Shown here piece by piece: positions 10,410 through 20,963 of a stretch of DNA of 64,000 nt; position 1 is the stretch's first letter; every line of letters starts with the position of its first letter. The notes beneath the pieces were generated by a model, which saw only the letters and a program-made list of their open reading frames with translations, had not been told where the DNA came from and ran no database searches. The DNA lies in contig SDUX01000002.1 of assembly GCA_008729055.1 (NCBI GenBank), forward strand, positions 310,001 to 374,000, written 5' to 3'. This DNA is from Pyropia haitanensis (Eukaryota; Rhodophyta; Bangiophyceae; Bangiales; Bangiaceae). Position numbers and translations under genes: made by a program.

Positions 10410-11311
10410 GGGCCGACGATGGAGTGGGGGCAAGGGGTGGAGGCCTGGAGGGAGAGGGAGGGATGGTTGGTGTGGGGGACAACGCCCTGGCCGCAGCCTT
10501 GACTTTTCTTTTGGAGGGGAAGTCACGCTCTTGCTGTGGTCCTGTGTTTTTCGTGGCTGCCGCTGGTGTGTCGCGATGACGGCGGCGGGAGGGCTTTGCC
10601 GCGCGTGGGTGGACGGCGGCGCCGCTGCAGTGTGGGCGGGGTGGGGGCGCTCGCCGGGTAGCGTTCCGGCCGCTCGTGGGTGGGTTGGGTGGGTTGGGTG
10701 GGGTGGGGGCGGCGTGGCTGCGGCCCGCGCGCCCGCGACGGCCTTCGGGGAAGTGCCCTGCCGTAGGGGGGGCGGCCGGCCGCGTCGGGCGACTGCCGGC
10801 AGCGGGCCTGCTCAGGTGGGGGGTGCCCCATGATGGGGGGGTGGGAGGGGCGGGCGCCAGCCGGCCTGCCGGCCGCTGTACGGCGGATGCGGGGGTGGAA
10901 GGCGGAGGAAACCCTGCAAACGGACGCGGCTGGCACAGCCACTTTCTCTGCGTGTCCGCCTCGCCACGCTTGACGGCGGTGGATGCGGCGCTGCAGTGTC
11001 CCACTGCGGGCACCGTGGCGGCTCGCCTCGGCCCTCCCCGAGGCCCGCCGCCGCTGCGTGTAGACGGGTGGGGGGGGGCAGCAGCGACGCGTGCGCCCGC
11101 GCCGGCGCGGCGGCTGCGCTGGGCGGCGTGGCGCTGGCGCCGGGGTGGCCACAGCTGACTGGGGGCACGCTTCCACACACCAGATGGATAAAAAAAAAAC
11201 AGAAAAAGGGAGGAAAGTGGTACGCGACAGGATGACACTCACAGGTACTACACACACTCAGATGAAGCAGGGTCCCCACTGGTGGCGCCCTCCCCCCCCT
11301 ACTGGTGGCTT
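10410..11311. other. Intergenic between convergent ASCC3-like and CRY-DASH genes
   Basis: No supportable gene. It holds both 3' ends, a GGGTGGGTTG-type repeat near 10675-10705 and an A-rich stretch near 11190-11215. I searched its minus strand for the missing C-terminal photolyase motifs and found none. Confidence 0.5.
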
Positions 11312-13197
11312 CTATCGACCCGCAGTCGCCAGCGAACGCGCCTGCACGGTGGCTGCCTTGCCGCTCTTGGCGGCCAGGCGCACCGCCCCGTACTTGAGCG
11401 TGATGAAGCGGAAAAAGTCGCGCCACACCAGCTCAAAGAACGTGGTCGTCTTGGCCACCGCCGCGCCCGCCGCGGCGCTCGAGCGGAGGTCCGCGTAGAT
11501 TTGGCGGGGCGACACGCAGCCCAGCGCCAGCCACGGGGAGATCTTGCACGAAAAGTCGGCGCCCATGTGGGCGGCCGTCGATGCGCTGCGTGCCCGAGGC
11601 GCCACGCCCGCTGCCGCCGCCTTCTCGCCCACAGACGCAATGTACGACGCCAGCCGACGCATCGCCTCGCATTCACCACCAGTGAAGGAGCCCACGCCGC
11701 CGACCGCGGCAGCCTCCCCAACCGGCTCGGCCAGACCCAGCTGCTTGAGGCTGGGGATCGTGCCTGGGCTCACCGTCGACGGTACGGTGGGCATCTCCTT
11801 GGGCGAAGGCAGCGGCGAACGGATCTCCCCACCCGACTCGACCGCCTCACGGTACGCAGTGTACACGTCAGGCATGTCCTTGACGGCAAACGGTAGATCC
11901 TCGCTGTGGTACAGCGTGTTCGCCCAAAATGGCTTGAACTCCACACCAGCCGACTTCAGGGACTCGGCCAGCGCGAGCTCCACTTCTTGCTCCTCGTACG
12001 TCACCTCCTGGTGATAAAACACGGTCGACACGCCCAGCTTGCGGCACAGCTCAGGCAGGGTGTCCTCTGGCTTGCCGCTGCGGACAACCAGGTCCGACCC
12101 CAACTTCCGGAGCGAGTCGCGCAGGCCCGCCACGCTCTCAATCAAGAACTTGGCACGGTAGCGACCTGCGACAACCATCAGCCATGTCACACGAGAACGA
12201 ACCACACCAGCAGCCATTGTCACGCACGAGGCCAGCGGATGTTAGAAACAGCGGGACGCGTACGACCAGCACTCACTCATCACCACGCCACTCACCACAC
12301 ATCAAAAGCCTACGCCCAATGCTGAGCAGACACTCGGTAAGATCCCGCGGCAGACCACAGGACCACCACACGCCACATACCCGTCTTCTCAAACCCAAAT
12401 GACGTCTTGCCGAACTGGCGAGGGTCAAAGCAGTAGACCGGCACGACTGTGCCCGCCTCCTCCAGCGCGTGTGTCAGGGCAGGGTTGTCGTGTACGCGCA
12501 GGTCCGAGCGGAACCACACCAACACTTTGCCGCCCTGCGGTGCCAAGCAGAGCAACATGGATCGCGAGTGCCCAGCGCCAGCATGAAGAACAAACACATC
12601 CAGCAACAATGGACGGAAGCAGCAAGTCAGTTGACGTGCTGCCAGCCAAGGGAAAGCGCACATGAGCAGCTAAGGACTTCCAAGAACAATGGCCAAGCAC
12701 ACCCCACCTCGCGTCGAGGCTGTACCCAAACGTACCTTGCGCCCAGCCGGAGTCTCGTTGAATGGTCCAAAGTCGCACAGGGACGGCAGCATCACGGGCA
12801 TGGTGGTGGGAGCCACGCCGGTCGTTGCTCCCACCCCAAACGAGTGGGCTGACGAGGCCAGCGGCGAGAAGGACGCCACAGACGACGACATCGACGCCGC
12901 CTTCATGGCATTCTTGCGACTATAAAACACCAGACCAAAGCATGCAAGACAAGGTTCCAGTCGAGGTAAAGCGCAGCCAAGGCACAGTGCCGTGTCAGCA
13001 AGCCCCGATCATCCAATATGTGGCACCTCCCAAACAAAACGGAAAGAGGTCCACAATAGACAACCCTCCCTGCCTGCCCTCCCCGTAGCCCCCCCGTCCA
13101 TGGCAGAGAAAACGTACCCAGTCGCGGCCGAGGACGACACCGGCACGCCAAACGCGGACGAGCCCGCGGGCACAAACGCAGCCCCACGACCTTCCAT
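11312..13197 (-). CDS. CRY-DASH: CRY-DASH cryptochrome/photolyase, four exons, C-terminally short
   Basis: Exons on the minus strand are 13197-13118, 12919-12736, 12534-12381 and 12165-11312, giving 423 residues. All three introns are GT-AG (198, 201 and 215 bp), with donors GTACGT, GTACGT and GTATGT, and the frames join exactly. A short Ser/Ala leader suggests organelle import. The photolyase N-domain is clear: KVLVWFRSDLRVHDNPAL, VYCFDPRQFG, GFEKTG joined across intron 3 to RYRAKFLIESVAGLR, then GKPED and YHQEVTYEE. The wording is typical of CRY-DASH. The start of the FAD domain is present (MGADFSCKISPWLALGC, ELVWRDFFRFI), but the protein stops about 26 residues later. Full CRY-DASH proteins continue for roughly 140 more residues, including the VDANMREL/TGFMSNRGRQN region. 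FAD binding is therefore questionable unless a 3' exon was missed. Confidence 0.85.
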
Positions 13198-14776
13198 GAC
13201 GCCAACTTTTGGACAAACAACACAAGCAGCCCTTGCCAGTGGTGATGAGGGTGCAGGTCGCTGGTGGGGGGGGTGCTGGGTGCCTACGGCAGCGGTCGGT
13301 GGCGGGGAGACCCAGTGACTACGGCGCGTGCAACCTCGCGGTTTAGTCGAGACACACAGCCCAGAGCGAGATTCGAGGCACCCACAAACCGCCTCCACGA
13401 TGTGGCCCGAGCGCGGGGGATCCCTCGTCGCCATCCAAATGCAAGCACAATTCTATTGGCTTCCACAAGTACGAGATTTGGTATTTACCAGGAATAGAGA
13501 GGCAAGCACCACACTTACGTAGCTCCGGGAGTGCTGTACGTCGCGAACACGTGGCATACTTCGGTACAAGAGATCTTTTTCTAAACATAAGGCCTCGACA
13601 AGTCATCCTTCAGAGGTTAGCGGGATGGATTCTCAACAGCAGCCTAAATTGGCCGCAAACCAGCTGTGAATCCCGCACAAGCCATTCAAAAAGTGTCTAT
13701 TTTTCTGGCAAGACCATACGATCCGATTCAAATCTTATGATCCACAGCTTCGCTGACGTCTTTCAGAATGAAGGGCTTATCTCGCGGGTTTTCTTCGCAG
13801 CAGAATCGGACTTCGCTACGTGTTCTTGCGCTTGGGTCAAGAGATGGGCCTTGATACTACATGTAATTTCGTGAGAGGACAACATGATCCTAAATGGAGC
13901 ATTATATGATCCCCCGAGGAAGAACAGTAGACACTGGGCCACCTTTCCGTACGGTCCGGTTGCCTCCTTGATGAACTCAGAAATGTCGATAAAATCTCAA
14001 GCCGCACTGCTTTGTATGTGCAACAGTCGCAACCCATGCGGAGCAGGCATGGATCAGTGGCTCATCGTCTGAGGCATCTCATTGGTCACCTACTGTTTGT
14101 TCGTGCTGTTGCAATGAGACAAAATTCGGGAAACTAGAGAGGTTTGGCAACTGCATAGCTCAGTATTTTATCACCATTTGTTCACTATCTCGCAGCAGTG
14201 AGACATGCCGTAGTGAGGACATGGAAAGAATTTTAGCAACTCAGATATCAGTGCTTTTCTGCCTCGGGGGGTGGGTGTCGGGAGGGTCAGGTGCGAGCGA
14301 GCAGACGTCAGTGGCACACGCCGCAGAGCAGTGGAAGACGCGACAGCGGGCTGGTCTGCAGTCGCGCCTGGGTGACCATCGAGGCGTCATTGAGCCTGTG
14401 AGAGCCCAACACGTGTGGCCATTGGGCTGAACTCGAACTGAAGAATCATTCACTATGGAGATCCTGATAGTGAATATTCTCATTCGTCCTCGGCCGGGCG
14501 CACGCGGGAGATCGTCGTCGTGACGCCGAGATAGTGATAAAATTGTGAAGAAATCGTGAGTTTTGAGTTGCCAAAACTCTCTACTGCAATAGAACGCCTG
14601 ACAGAGATAGTGATTGGCTGGCACTCTTGTTGGCAGGCTACTTGATTTGACTCACTATTGGTTGTTTCGCCGACTACGCTGAATGGCTGACGGATGATCT
14701 CCAACGCACACCCTTGACGATTTTCCGGACTCTTTCCTGTGCTTGTTACTCGCGTCCTCTTGACATCCCCGCCATC
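13198..14776. other. AT-richer intergenic region between CRY-DASH and the zinc-binding gene
   Basis: Base composition is close to balanced, unlike the flanking genes. Only short ORFs without recognisable features occur. The distal third carries a heptamer cluster listed separately. As the two genes diverge, both promoters must lie here. Confidence 0.5.
14182..14658. promoter_or_regulatory. Cluster of six ATAGTGA/TCACTAT heptamers
   Basis: TCACTAT at 14182-14188, 14450-14456 and 14652-14658; its complement ATAGTGA at 14467-14473, 14531-14537 and 14607-14613. Three copies extend to the decamer GAGATAGTGA (14182-14191 in reverse, 14528-14537, 14604-14613). The cluster lies 120-595 bases upstream of the two-exon zinc-binding gene. 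A binding-site array is an inference. Confidence 0.45.
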
Positions 14777-15268
14777 ATGGCTGCCTTTCTCCCCATCCCT
14801 GCCATTGCGCCCCGCTGCCGGCCCAAGCAGATTTCGCGCCGTGGGCGAGTTGTGCCTGCTCGGGCTGCGGCGATGACGCTGCGCGTCTGCCGCAAGTGCA
14901 AGCAGCAGTACGACACGGAGACGAACACGATTGAGTCTTGCCGGTATGCTGACGATATCGGTGACAAGGGAGTTGGGTGAGAAGCTTGTCTTGGTCCTCT
15001 GCGGTGCCAGCGCCCACGCATGCTGAGTCTGACTTTGGTTCACATTCTCTTACGGCACGCTGTGGTGAGCATCGTGTGTGCTCTCGGGCATGACTGATTG
15101 CTGCTTCCTGAGTACAGTACTCATTCGGCCCAGTACCGAGGCCGCCTCAACCGAATTGAGCCCACTGAGACGAGTGGCTTGGAGTATTTCTGGCACTGCT
15201 GCGGGGAGACGGATCCCGCTGCGCCTGGGTGCACGCTTGCGGCTCATGCGTCGTACGACGACGCGTAG
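14777..15268 (+). CDS. Small conserved Cys/His zinc-binding protein, two exons
   Basis: Exons 14777-14943 and 15118-15268 are joined by a 174-bp GTATGC..CAG intron, which splits an Arg codon and gives 105 residues. The N-terminus (about 32 residues, basic with Ala/Pro and no acidic residue) resembles a plastid transit peptide. The mature part has CRKCKQQYD, then ESCRTH spanning the splice site, then GLEYFWHCCGETDP, PGC and a final HASYDD. The paired Cys/His spacing suggests one or two zinc sites. I recall plant and algal proteins of unknown function with the same layout (CxxCxxxYD, SCRxH, YWHCCGxxDPxxPGC, HxSYDD), but I cannot name the family. The gene becomes visible only when the exons are joined. 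The agreement of frame, splice sites and Cys/His pattern makes it a real gene. Confidence 0.72.
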
Positions 15269-16557
15269 AACCACATTGTGTGCTCCGTAGTCTGGTCGTG
15301 TGCAGTGATTGCAGCATACATGCATCATTAAACCTTGCGGGTGCCGCGCGATCTCGTCACGCACGTCCCACGGACCAGATCCAACTGTGATCCAATTTGC
15401 ACGCCGAGTGTTTGTCTGCGTGAAGTCACCGCCATCAAGAACGCTTTGGCGCTTACTTGACTGCGTAGACAAGGCATTCGGTACGACTTCCACAACAGAC
15501 AGTGGTGCTGAAGAGCGCGACCATAATTAATTGGGGCGCTCGTAGCATCGGCAGCACCGCACCAAGTTCCTTGGTCGGCCATCAAACTGTTCCATCAAGG
15601 TCAGCCTGGGCTGACGTGCTCAAACCCACTCAAACAAGCACTGTTGGTGCGCGTAGGATGCTTGTGCCGAGAGATATTCATGCGGCTGCACTTCCGCGGA
15701 CCAGCCACCACAGAAGAAGTCCACCTATTGCAGTTCACATGAATTTCGTGAGCTGAGCTAACCAAGAGCTTATTCCCACCTGTGTATTTTCCCTGCCAGT
15801 CCTAGCGGATGCGACTACGAACATAGAAACGCTACAAGTTTTTGCGTACGCGACAATAGGAGCCCCGGCTCGGCCGCTCGGTGCCAAGATGTCGCGCAAT
15901 AGAATTCGTCGCATTTGAACTTATCTGAGAAAAGTCTTACAGTCCCGACCACAGCTGCGCGCATGTTGAGCAATACACGGCGGCACCAATTGTTTGATAC
16001 TCAAATTCAAGCAATGCACCAGCCGAAACTTCATCGATCACCTACACTGGAGTCACACAATCACCAACTTGTAAAACTGTTTCGATATGAGCCACTTTCA
16101 CATCTTGATCGTATTGTTCAATTTGTGGACGAGTAAACTGTTTACTTCATCAGAGCCAATGTCTACTATTTCTTGATGTTCAGTTTGTTAATGACAAATA
16201 TTTTTTGTTGTAGTTACCAAAATATTTACTATGTAGTTGTTACTGCATATCAAGCCGCTGCAACAGCAGGGTGAGAAGCCCTCAGCCTCAATTGCCAGCT
16301 ACTGCTAGCGTCGATGAGTTTTGTTCCTATGTAAATAGTGAAACCACCGATTGACTCTGGATCAATTGAAGTAATTGTATCATTTTCTCGATCATGGGTC
16401 ACAACCTTGATTTTTCCGATGGGAGATTTTTTTGATCAGAGTTCAAAGCATCAGAAGTAATCTCATTGGCAATCGTTAGGGATTCCAATTGTTATGCAAG
16501 TTCTGAATACTTACCAACGTGATCTGAGGTAGCAGTCGTTCCCACTGCCGTCGCTTT
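15269..16557. other. AT-rich intergenic DNA, no gene seen
   Basis: Locally the most AT-rich part of the window (for example the T/A-rich stretch near 16170-16240). ORFs are short and lack protein-like features. Nothing recognisable was found. Confidence 0.5.
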
Positions 16558-16929
16558 TTGCCGCCGCCGTGGCTCCTTGTATGCGCTATCGCCACCGCGG
16601 CGGTGGTGGCAGCCGTCGACAAAGGCACCTACAGTGGCGTTGGTACCGGCAGCCGCCCAATAGACGCTGCCGGTGGCGGTGAGAACGGTGGCGATGGCGG
16701 CGCCGGCACCGGCGCTGGCCGCGGCAGCTGCGGCTGCACCCCGATCCGCGCGCGACGGCCGTCGACGCCAGCACCCTCCGCGAGCAGGTGCGCATTGCGG
16801 AGCGGGTGGCGCGGATCGCGCTGTCATCCGCACCTGCACGACGGGAGAGAGCTGGCCCTCAGCGGTCGTTCTACGGGCTGCACATCTTCCAATGTCGATC
16901 GAGTCAACAAATGGGATTGGCCAATAGAT
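16558..16929 (+). pseudogene. Possible protein-coding remnant, unidentified
   Basis: GC content rises abruptly at about 16550. One frame (16743-16929) reads like real protein, with the helical stretch TLREQVRIAERVARIAL followed by a basic tail and a stop. The frame upstream does not give a sensible start. A second plus-strand frame from 16558 opens with a hydrophobic leader (WLLVCAIATAAVVAAV) and then becomes Gly-rich. It may be an exon of an unrecognised gene or a decayed copy. No function is proposed. Confidence 0.2.
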
Positions 16930-17089
16930 TCTGAATGTGCTTTGCAGAAAGTTGCAGAGGCTGTACAGTTTTTAAATGGCAAACTGGCGACACCTCTTGA
17001 CCACGAGCGGTGCAACCACGCCGCGACAAAGAACGTCTCCACCCACCTCCCCCAGCCCCCCCACTCGGCCTTCCTGCCCTCCTCCCCTC

Positions 17090-18080
17090 TCAAAAGAAGC
17101 CGACAGACGGCTTCCTGTTGGTCGTCCGCGCCTTGACGCCCACCTGAGACGACCGGAGGCCAGCCATCTCCACCGCAGCCTCGGCCCACGCCTTTGCCTC
17201 CGACTTTGGGCCGGTCGTCCGCTCCGCCGCCTGCTCCTCCGATGTGCACGTGAGGATACCGTTCACAATGGGGATGGAGGAAATCAGTTGGAGCTACGCA
17301 GCCAGACGGGGGGGGGGGGGGGGTTGTCAACAGCGGTGCGATGAGGAGGTCACAGGAAATGGACAAGGATGGACGAGAGGGGCAAGTAAGTCAACTGACG
17401 TGGCCCAGCCACAACCCGACCACCTCCAAGCCCCACAACCGATAGCTCGCCAACCAGAACCGCTTCTCCAATCAGCTAAACACTCGAACTCGCCCTTTCC
17501 ACGCCTCTCTTTCACCGCGTTCCCCCGTCGCAGGCGCCCTCTCCCCAGCTCCCACCCGCGCTTCCCCTTACCTCCATCAGTGCGGTCATCACCGCCTTGG
17601 AGATGTACTTATAGTGGCCCGTCTCACCCTCAATCAGTAGCCCAATCACGACCATCGCGTCGACCTTTTGGGCGAGCCCCATCAGCCGCGCCGCCATCGG
17701 CACCTCAAACGCCCCCGGCACGGTCATCTCCACCAGCCGCTCCCCCGTGACGCCCGCTTCGGCGAGGCCCGCCACCACCGCCGCGTGCTGCGCGTCGACC
17801 ATCTCGCCGCCCCAGCGGGTGCGGATGACGCCAACCCGCGCGCCCGAGTCCGTGTCCGCCGTCGGGAAGCCGGGCATGAGGGCGGTCACGGGGGGGGAGG
17901 GGGGGGGGGAAGCCCCGCACCGACGGCGGGCGACACGGCACGGGGAGTAACGACCGCCCGGGCGCCCGCGGCGGGGGTAAAGGCGCAGACACCAAGCGGG
18001 GAGCGGCACGCCGCCGCCGCGGCCGTTCCAGGGTGGCCCACGGGCGCAGCGGCAGCAGCGACAAACGTGAGGGCCGCCAT
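17090..18080 (-). CDS. ribH: 6,7-dimethyl-8-ribityllumazine synthase, plastid-targeted, two exons
   Basis: This enzyme makes the lumazine precursor of riboflavin. Exon 2 is 17293-17090; exon 1 ends at 17572; the 278-bp intron has a GTAAGG donor and a GTAG acceptor in phase 0. Exon 1 carries GVIRTRWGGEMVDA, the VPGAFEVPMAARLM motif and IEGETGHYKYIS with the catalytic-region His. Exon 2 carries SIPIVNGILTCTSEEQA and AAVEMAGL. The usual GLxGGHNHGxDWG loop between the last two is replaced by a Lys/Glu/Ala stretch. An Ala-rich transit-like leader begins at ATG 18080 in another frame. It joins the core (from about 17890) if one base is restored in the G tract at 17890-17909. The in-frame alternative start is ATG 17877. 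The gene diverges from the phosphatidyltransferase gene across about 440 bp. Confidence 0.85.
17890..17909. repeat. G8-A-G11 tract at the lumazine synthase frame break
   Basis: The tract separates the transit-peptide frame from the catalytic frame. A one-base contraction explains the break, as at 785-796 and 25595-25606. Confidence 0.7.
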
Positions 18081-18516
18081 CCCAGGGTGTGAGGTTCGAC
18101 GAGCGGGAGGACAGAGACGGTAGACAACGATTGGGGCGTGGCGGGCGTAGGGAGGGGCGAGCGAGGCAGACGGAAGGGGGGCCGACCGTAGCAGCTACAG
18201 CGGGCGGCGCGGAGAAGAGCGGGAAGACGATGACACGGGCGCGGGCAGGAGCGGCACGTGGGACGAGTCGGCAAGGCAACCAAACCCAGACCGATCGCCC
18301 GGTGGAAGGACCAGATAGGCGCCTCCTCGACTGGCGCCAGGGACAAAATACGAGTATTTGCACAGCAAAGCGGACCACCTTGGATCCCTCCCGTGGCCGA
18401 CCCCGCCCACACCGCATCCCCGCGCCGAGTGCACGGCGCAACAGGGCGGTCTCGTCCACCCACCTCGCTTGCCGCTCCTGTTACCCCACCCCGACCCCCT
18501 TCCCCCGCCCCCCTCC
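18081..18516. promoter_or_regulatory. Divergent promoter region of lumazine synthase and PGP synthase
   Basis: About 440 bp between two outward-facing start codons. No TATA box or clear shared motif was noticed. Confidence 0.45.
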
Positions 18517-19413
18517 ATGGCCATGGCGTACTCCACTCCTCGCTCGTTGCTGTTTGTTCCCGCCACGGGACTCGGCGCGTGGCGGTCACAGCCTTGGCTG
18601 CGGACAGCCGCCTGCGGGCGGGTGGTCGCCCCCGCCGCCGCCGCGGCCCGCCCCGCCCGCCGCTGCCGCCAGGGCGCCGGTACCCCCACCGCCGCCGCGG
18701 TTCCGCCACCCTCTGGGGGTTCCCCTTCCCCTCCGCCCGCTGGCACTGCCCCCCGCCCATCCCCCCCTCCTGCTGGGCTCACGGGCACCGCTGCTCTCAC
18801 CTCCCTCCCCACCATCCTCACCTACGTCCGGCTGGTGGCGGTGCCTGCGCTCGCGGCGCTGCTCCTCCACCCCACCCCGTTTGCGGGGCAGCCGGCGGCC
18901 GCCGCAGCCGTCTTTGCCGCCGCGGCGGTCACGGACTGGGCGGACGGGTATCTGGCGCGGCGGCTGGGCGCGACGTCCGCGTTTGGGGCGTTCCTCGACC
19001 CGGTCGCGGACAAGCTGATGGTCTGCACCGCGTTTGTGTGCCTGGCTGCGGGGGTGGGCGGCTGGGGCCGCCCCGCTGTCATCGCCGCCGCCGCCGTGAC
19101 AGTGTGCCGGGAGGTGGGCGTCAGCGCGCTGCGCGAGTGGATGGCCGGCGCGGGCGCGCGGGCGGTGGTGCGGGTGGGGTTTGCGGGCAAGGTCAAGACG
19201 GCGGTGCAGATGGTGGGCCTGACGCTGCTGCTGGGCTGCTGGGGGGGATGGGCGGGTGGGGGTGTGTGGGGACGGCTGTGGGGACCCGGCGTGGGGGGGG
19301 CGTGTTACGCCGCAGGCGTAGGGGGGGTGGTCTTGGCCACGGCGCTGGCGGTGAGCAGTGGGTTTGGGTACCTCCGCGCCGCGTGGCCGTTTCTGCTGGG
19401 CAAGGAGGCGTGA
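18517..19413 (+). CDS. pgsA: CDP-diacylglycerol-glycerol-3-phosphate 3-phosphatidyltransferase (PGP synthase)
   Basis: This enzyme transfers phosphatidyl from CDP-diacylglycerol to glycerol-3-phosphate, the committed step to phosphatidylglycerol, which is essential in thylakoids. The protein has 298 residues. A long basic, Ser/Ala/Pro-rich leader (about residues 1-85) fits a plastid transit peptide. The CDP-alcohol phosphotransferase signature is complete: D..DG..AR, eight residues, G...D...D, read as DWADGYLARRLG from residue 140 and then FGAFLDPVADK. The preceding TSLPTILTYVRLVAVPAL and several hydrophobic segments are typical of the PgsA branch. The start at 18517 is chosen over an in-frame upstream ATG at 18358, because the intervening residues look like 5' UTR. 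Organelle location is inferred. Confidence 0.87.
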   Translation: MAMAYSTPRSLLFVPATGLGAWRSQPWLRTAACGRVVAPAAAAARPARRCRQGAGTPTAAAVPPPSGGSPSPPPAGTAPRPSPPPAGLTGTAALTSLPTILTYVRLVAVPALAALLLHPTPFAGQPAAAAAVFAAAAVTDWADGYLARRLGATSAFGAFLDPVADKLMVCTAFVCLAAGVGGWGRPAVIAAAAVTVCREVGVSALREWMAGAGARAVVRVGFAGKVKTAVQMVGLTLLLGCWGGWAGGGVWGRLWGPGVGGACYAAGVGGVVLATALAVSSGFGYLRAAWPFLLGKEA

Positions 19414-19841
19414 AGGGGGCCGGCCTTCGCGTCGGGCGGGCGGGGATCGAGGCCGCCTTGACGGGCCCTACGCCCCACGTGGCATCGCTGAGACTGATCC
19501 CGCCAAGTGGTCAGATTGTAATTTGTCACCTGATGAGTTGAATTACGGCCAACCCTTATTGGGAGGCCACTTGTGTATCCACGCTCGTCTTACGCCGGGA
19601 ATACGGCACGGGAGTATCGGCGCGCCTCTCGTGAGCCGCCGACCAAACCATCAGTCGCCGTCCCACACACAACCACGTCACCCCCATCCGGAACGCCCCA
19701 TCCCCTCTTCCCACCGTGGGCGCCCACCGCGCGTCCACGCAGCCGGCTCATGTGCATTGGCGCATTGGCGCGTGGCGGACGGCCATCGACACCCTCTCGC
19801 CCGTCCCCGCGGCTGCCCCGTCTGTGTTGCCATCCCTCACT
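19414..19841. other. Intergenic, no gene seen
   Basis: 3' flank of PGP synthase facing the 3' end of the putative minus-strand membrane protein gene. No recognisable features. Confidence 0.4.
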
Positions 19842-20475
19842 CTACCGCCCCCCCACTTCCGCTGCAATCAGGCCGGCACCGCCGCTGCTGCTACCACTGC
19901 TTCTGCCGTTGCAACAGCCTCCGTGGTGGTCCCCTCGGTTGCGCCGTGCAGCCACCTCGGCGCCCGTCGCTGGACCTGTTGCCGCCCATGCCGCCGCCGG
20001 CGCAAAGTCCGGGACACGTTTCCTGTTTTCTCCCGTCCAGAAGTGCATCAACGTGCCTCCCATTGCGATTGCGAACAAAGACAAGGTAACCAAGCCCGTG
20101 AGCTGTGATCTAAGAACATCGCGTCCTTCGGTTTCTTCTGGCACCCCGTCATGCATGTGGTCCGTCTCGAGGTTGTCCAACTCGTGATGGTCGCGGTCAA
20201 ACGCTCCACTTGGGATACCCCGCAGCCCCCTCACGTTTAGAAACTCATCCCGGCGCAGTCTGAGGGCGAAGTGCGCTGCAAAAAGACATTGCTTGCTCCG
20301 GCTGTCCGCCGGCTCCGCCGCTGGAAGCGGCGGGTACGCATGTTTGCGTTGGTCGGGGGGACTACACGAGCGTTGACCTCCGCGCGCCGCTTCTATGGAG
20401 TGAAAGTGTGCAGGAACATCGCGTACGAGTCCTTTTCGTAGCTTGACGGAGAGCTCGTAGGGAGAGCCTTCCTCC
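19842..20475 (-). CDS. Probable small single-pass membrane protein, 5' exon unresolved
   Basis: A stop-to-stop open frame of about 211 codons on the minus strand has no in-frame ATG until deep inside, so a spliced upstream start is expected. A good acceptor (a T-rich stretch ending TGCAG) lies at about 20304, followed by HFALRLRRDEFLNVRG. The next part is acidic and His-rich (FDRDHHELDNLETDHMHDG). It is followed by one hydrophobic span (LTGLVTLSLFAIAMGGTL) and HFWTGENRKRVPDF. The Gly/Ser-rich tail ends at 19842. The composition is protein-like, but I do not recognise the family; a small organelle membrane-complex subunit is only a guess. The segment 20304-20475 may be coding or intron. Confidence 0.4.
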
Positions 20476-20932
20476 CATCATGTTTGTAGGCTTTTTGTGT
20501 CTCGTCCTCAGTCTTTTATTGTATATTTGTCTGCTTCGAGACACAATCAGTCGGCAAACGGGCTGGAAGCGCGACCACGTGGGCGTGCGTGGTGCAACAC
20601 TTGACCGGCTTGGATCAGAGACACACGCGGCACTCCAATTCGATGACACCCGCCCCTGCCACGCTCACGTGCGCGCCGTGCGGCGGGAGGGGAGAGCGGG
20701 TCGGAGGGGGGGGGGCTGCCGGCGTCGGGGGTGCGCCCACGTCGCGCCGCGTCGCGCCGCGCGGCCGCCGTTGCCGCAGCGGGGGCGGGAGGGGGGGGGG
20801 TTGCTCATCCGTGGCGGCGGGGAGGGGGGCGGATGGCGGGGGTGGGCGCCAAATCAGTGGCCCGGCGAGGGCGGGGACTTGAGCCCGGGTGCGGATGAGG
20901 GGAGCGAGGCTGCCGTCGTGGCCGTGGCGCGG

Positions 20933-20963
<31 letters not shown>

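Noticed and set aside
10423..11311. Possible downstream exons completing CRY-DASH
   Set aside because: Minus-strand frames here contain no VDANMREL-, SNRGRQN- or WxWGAEWF-like sequence, only Pro/Arg-rich translation.
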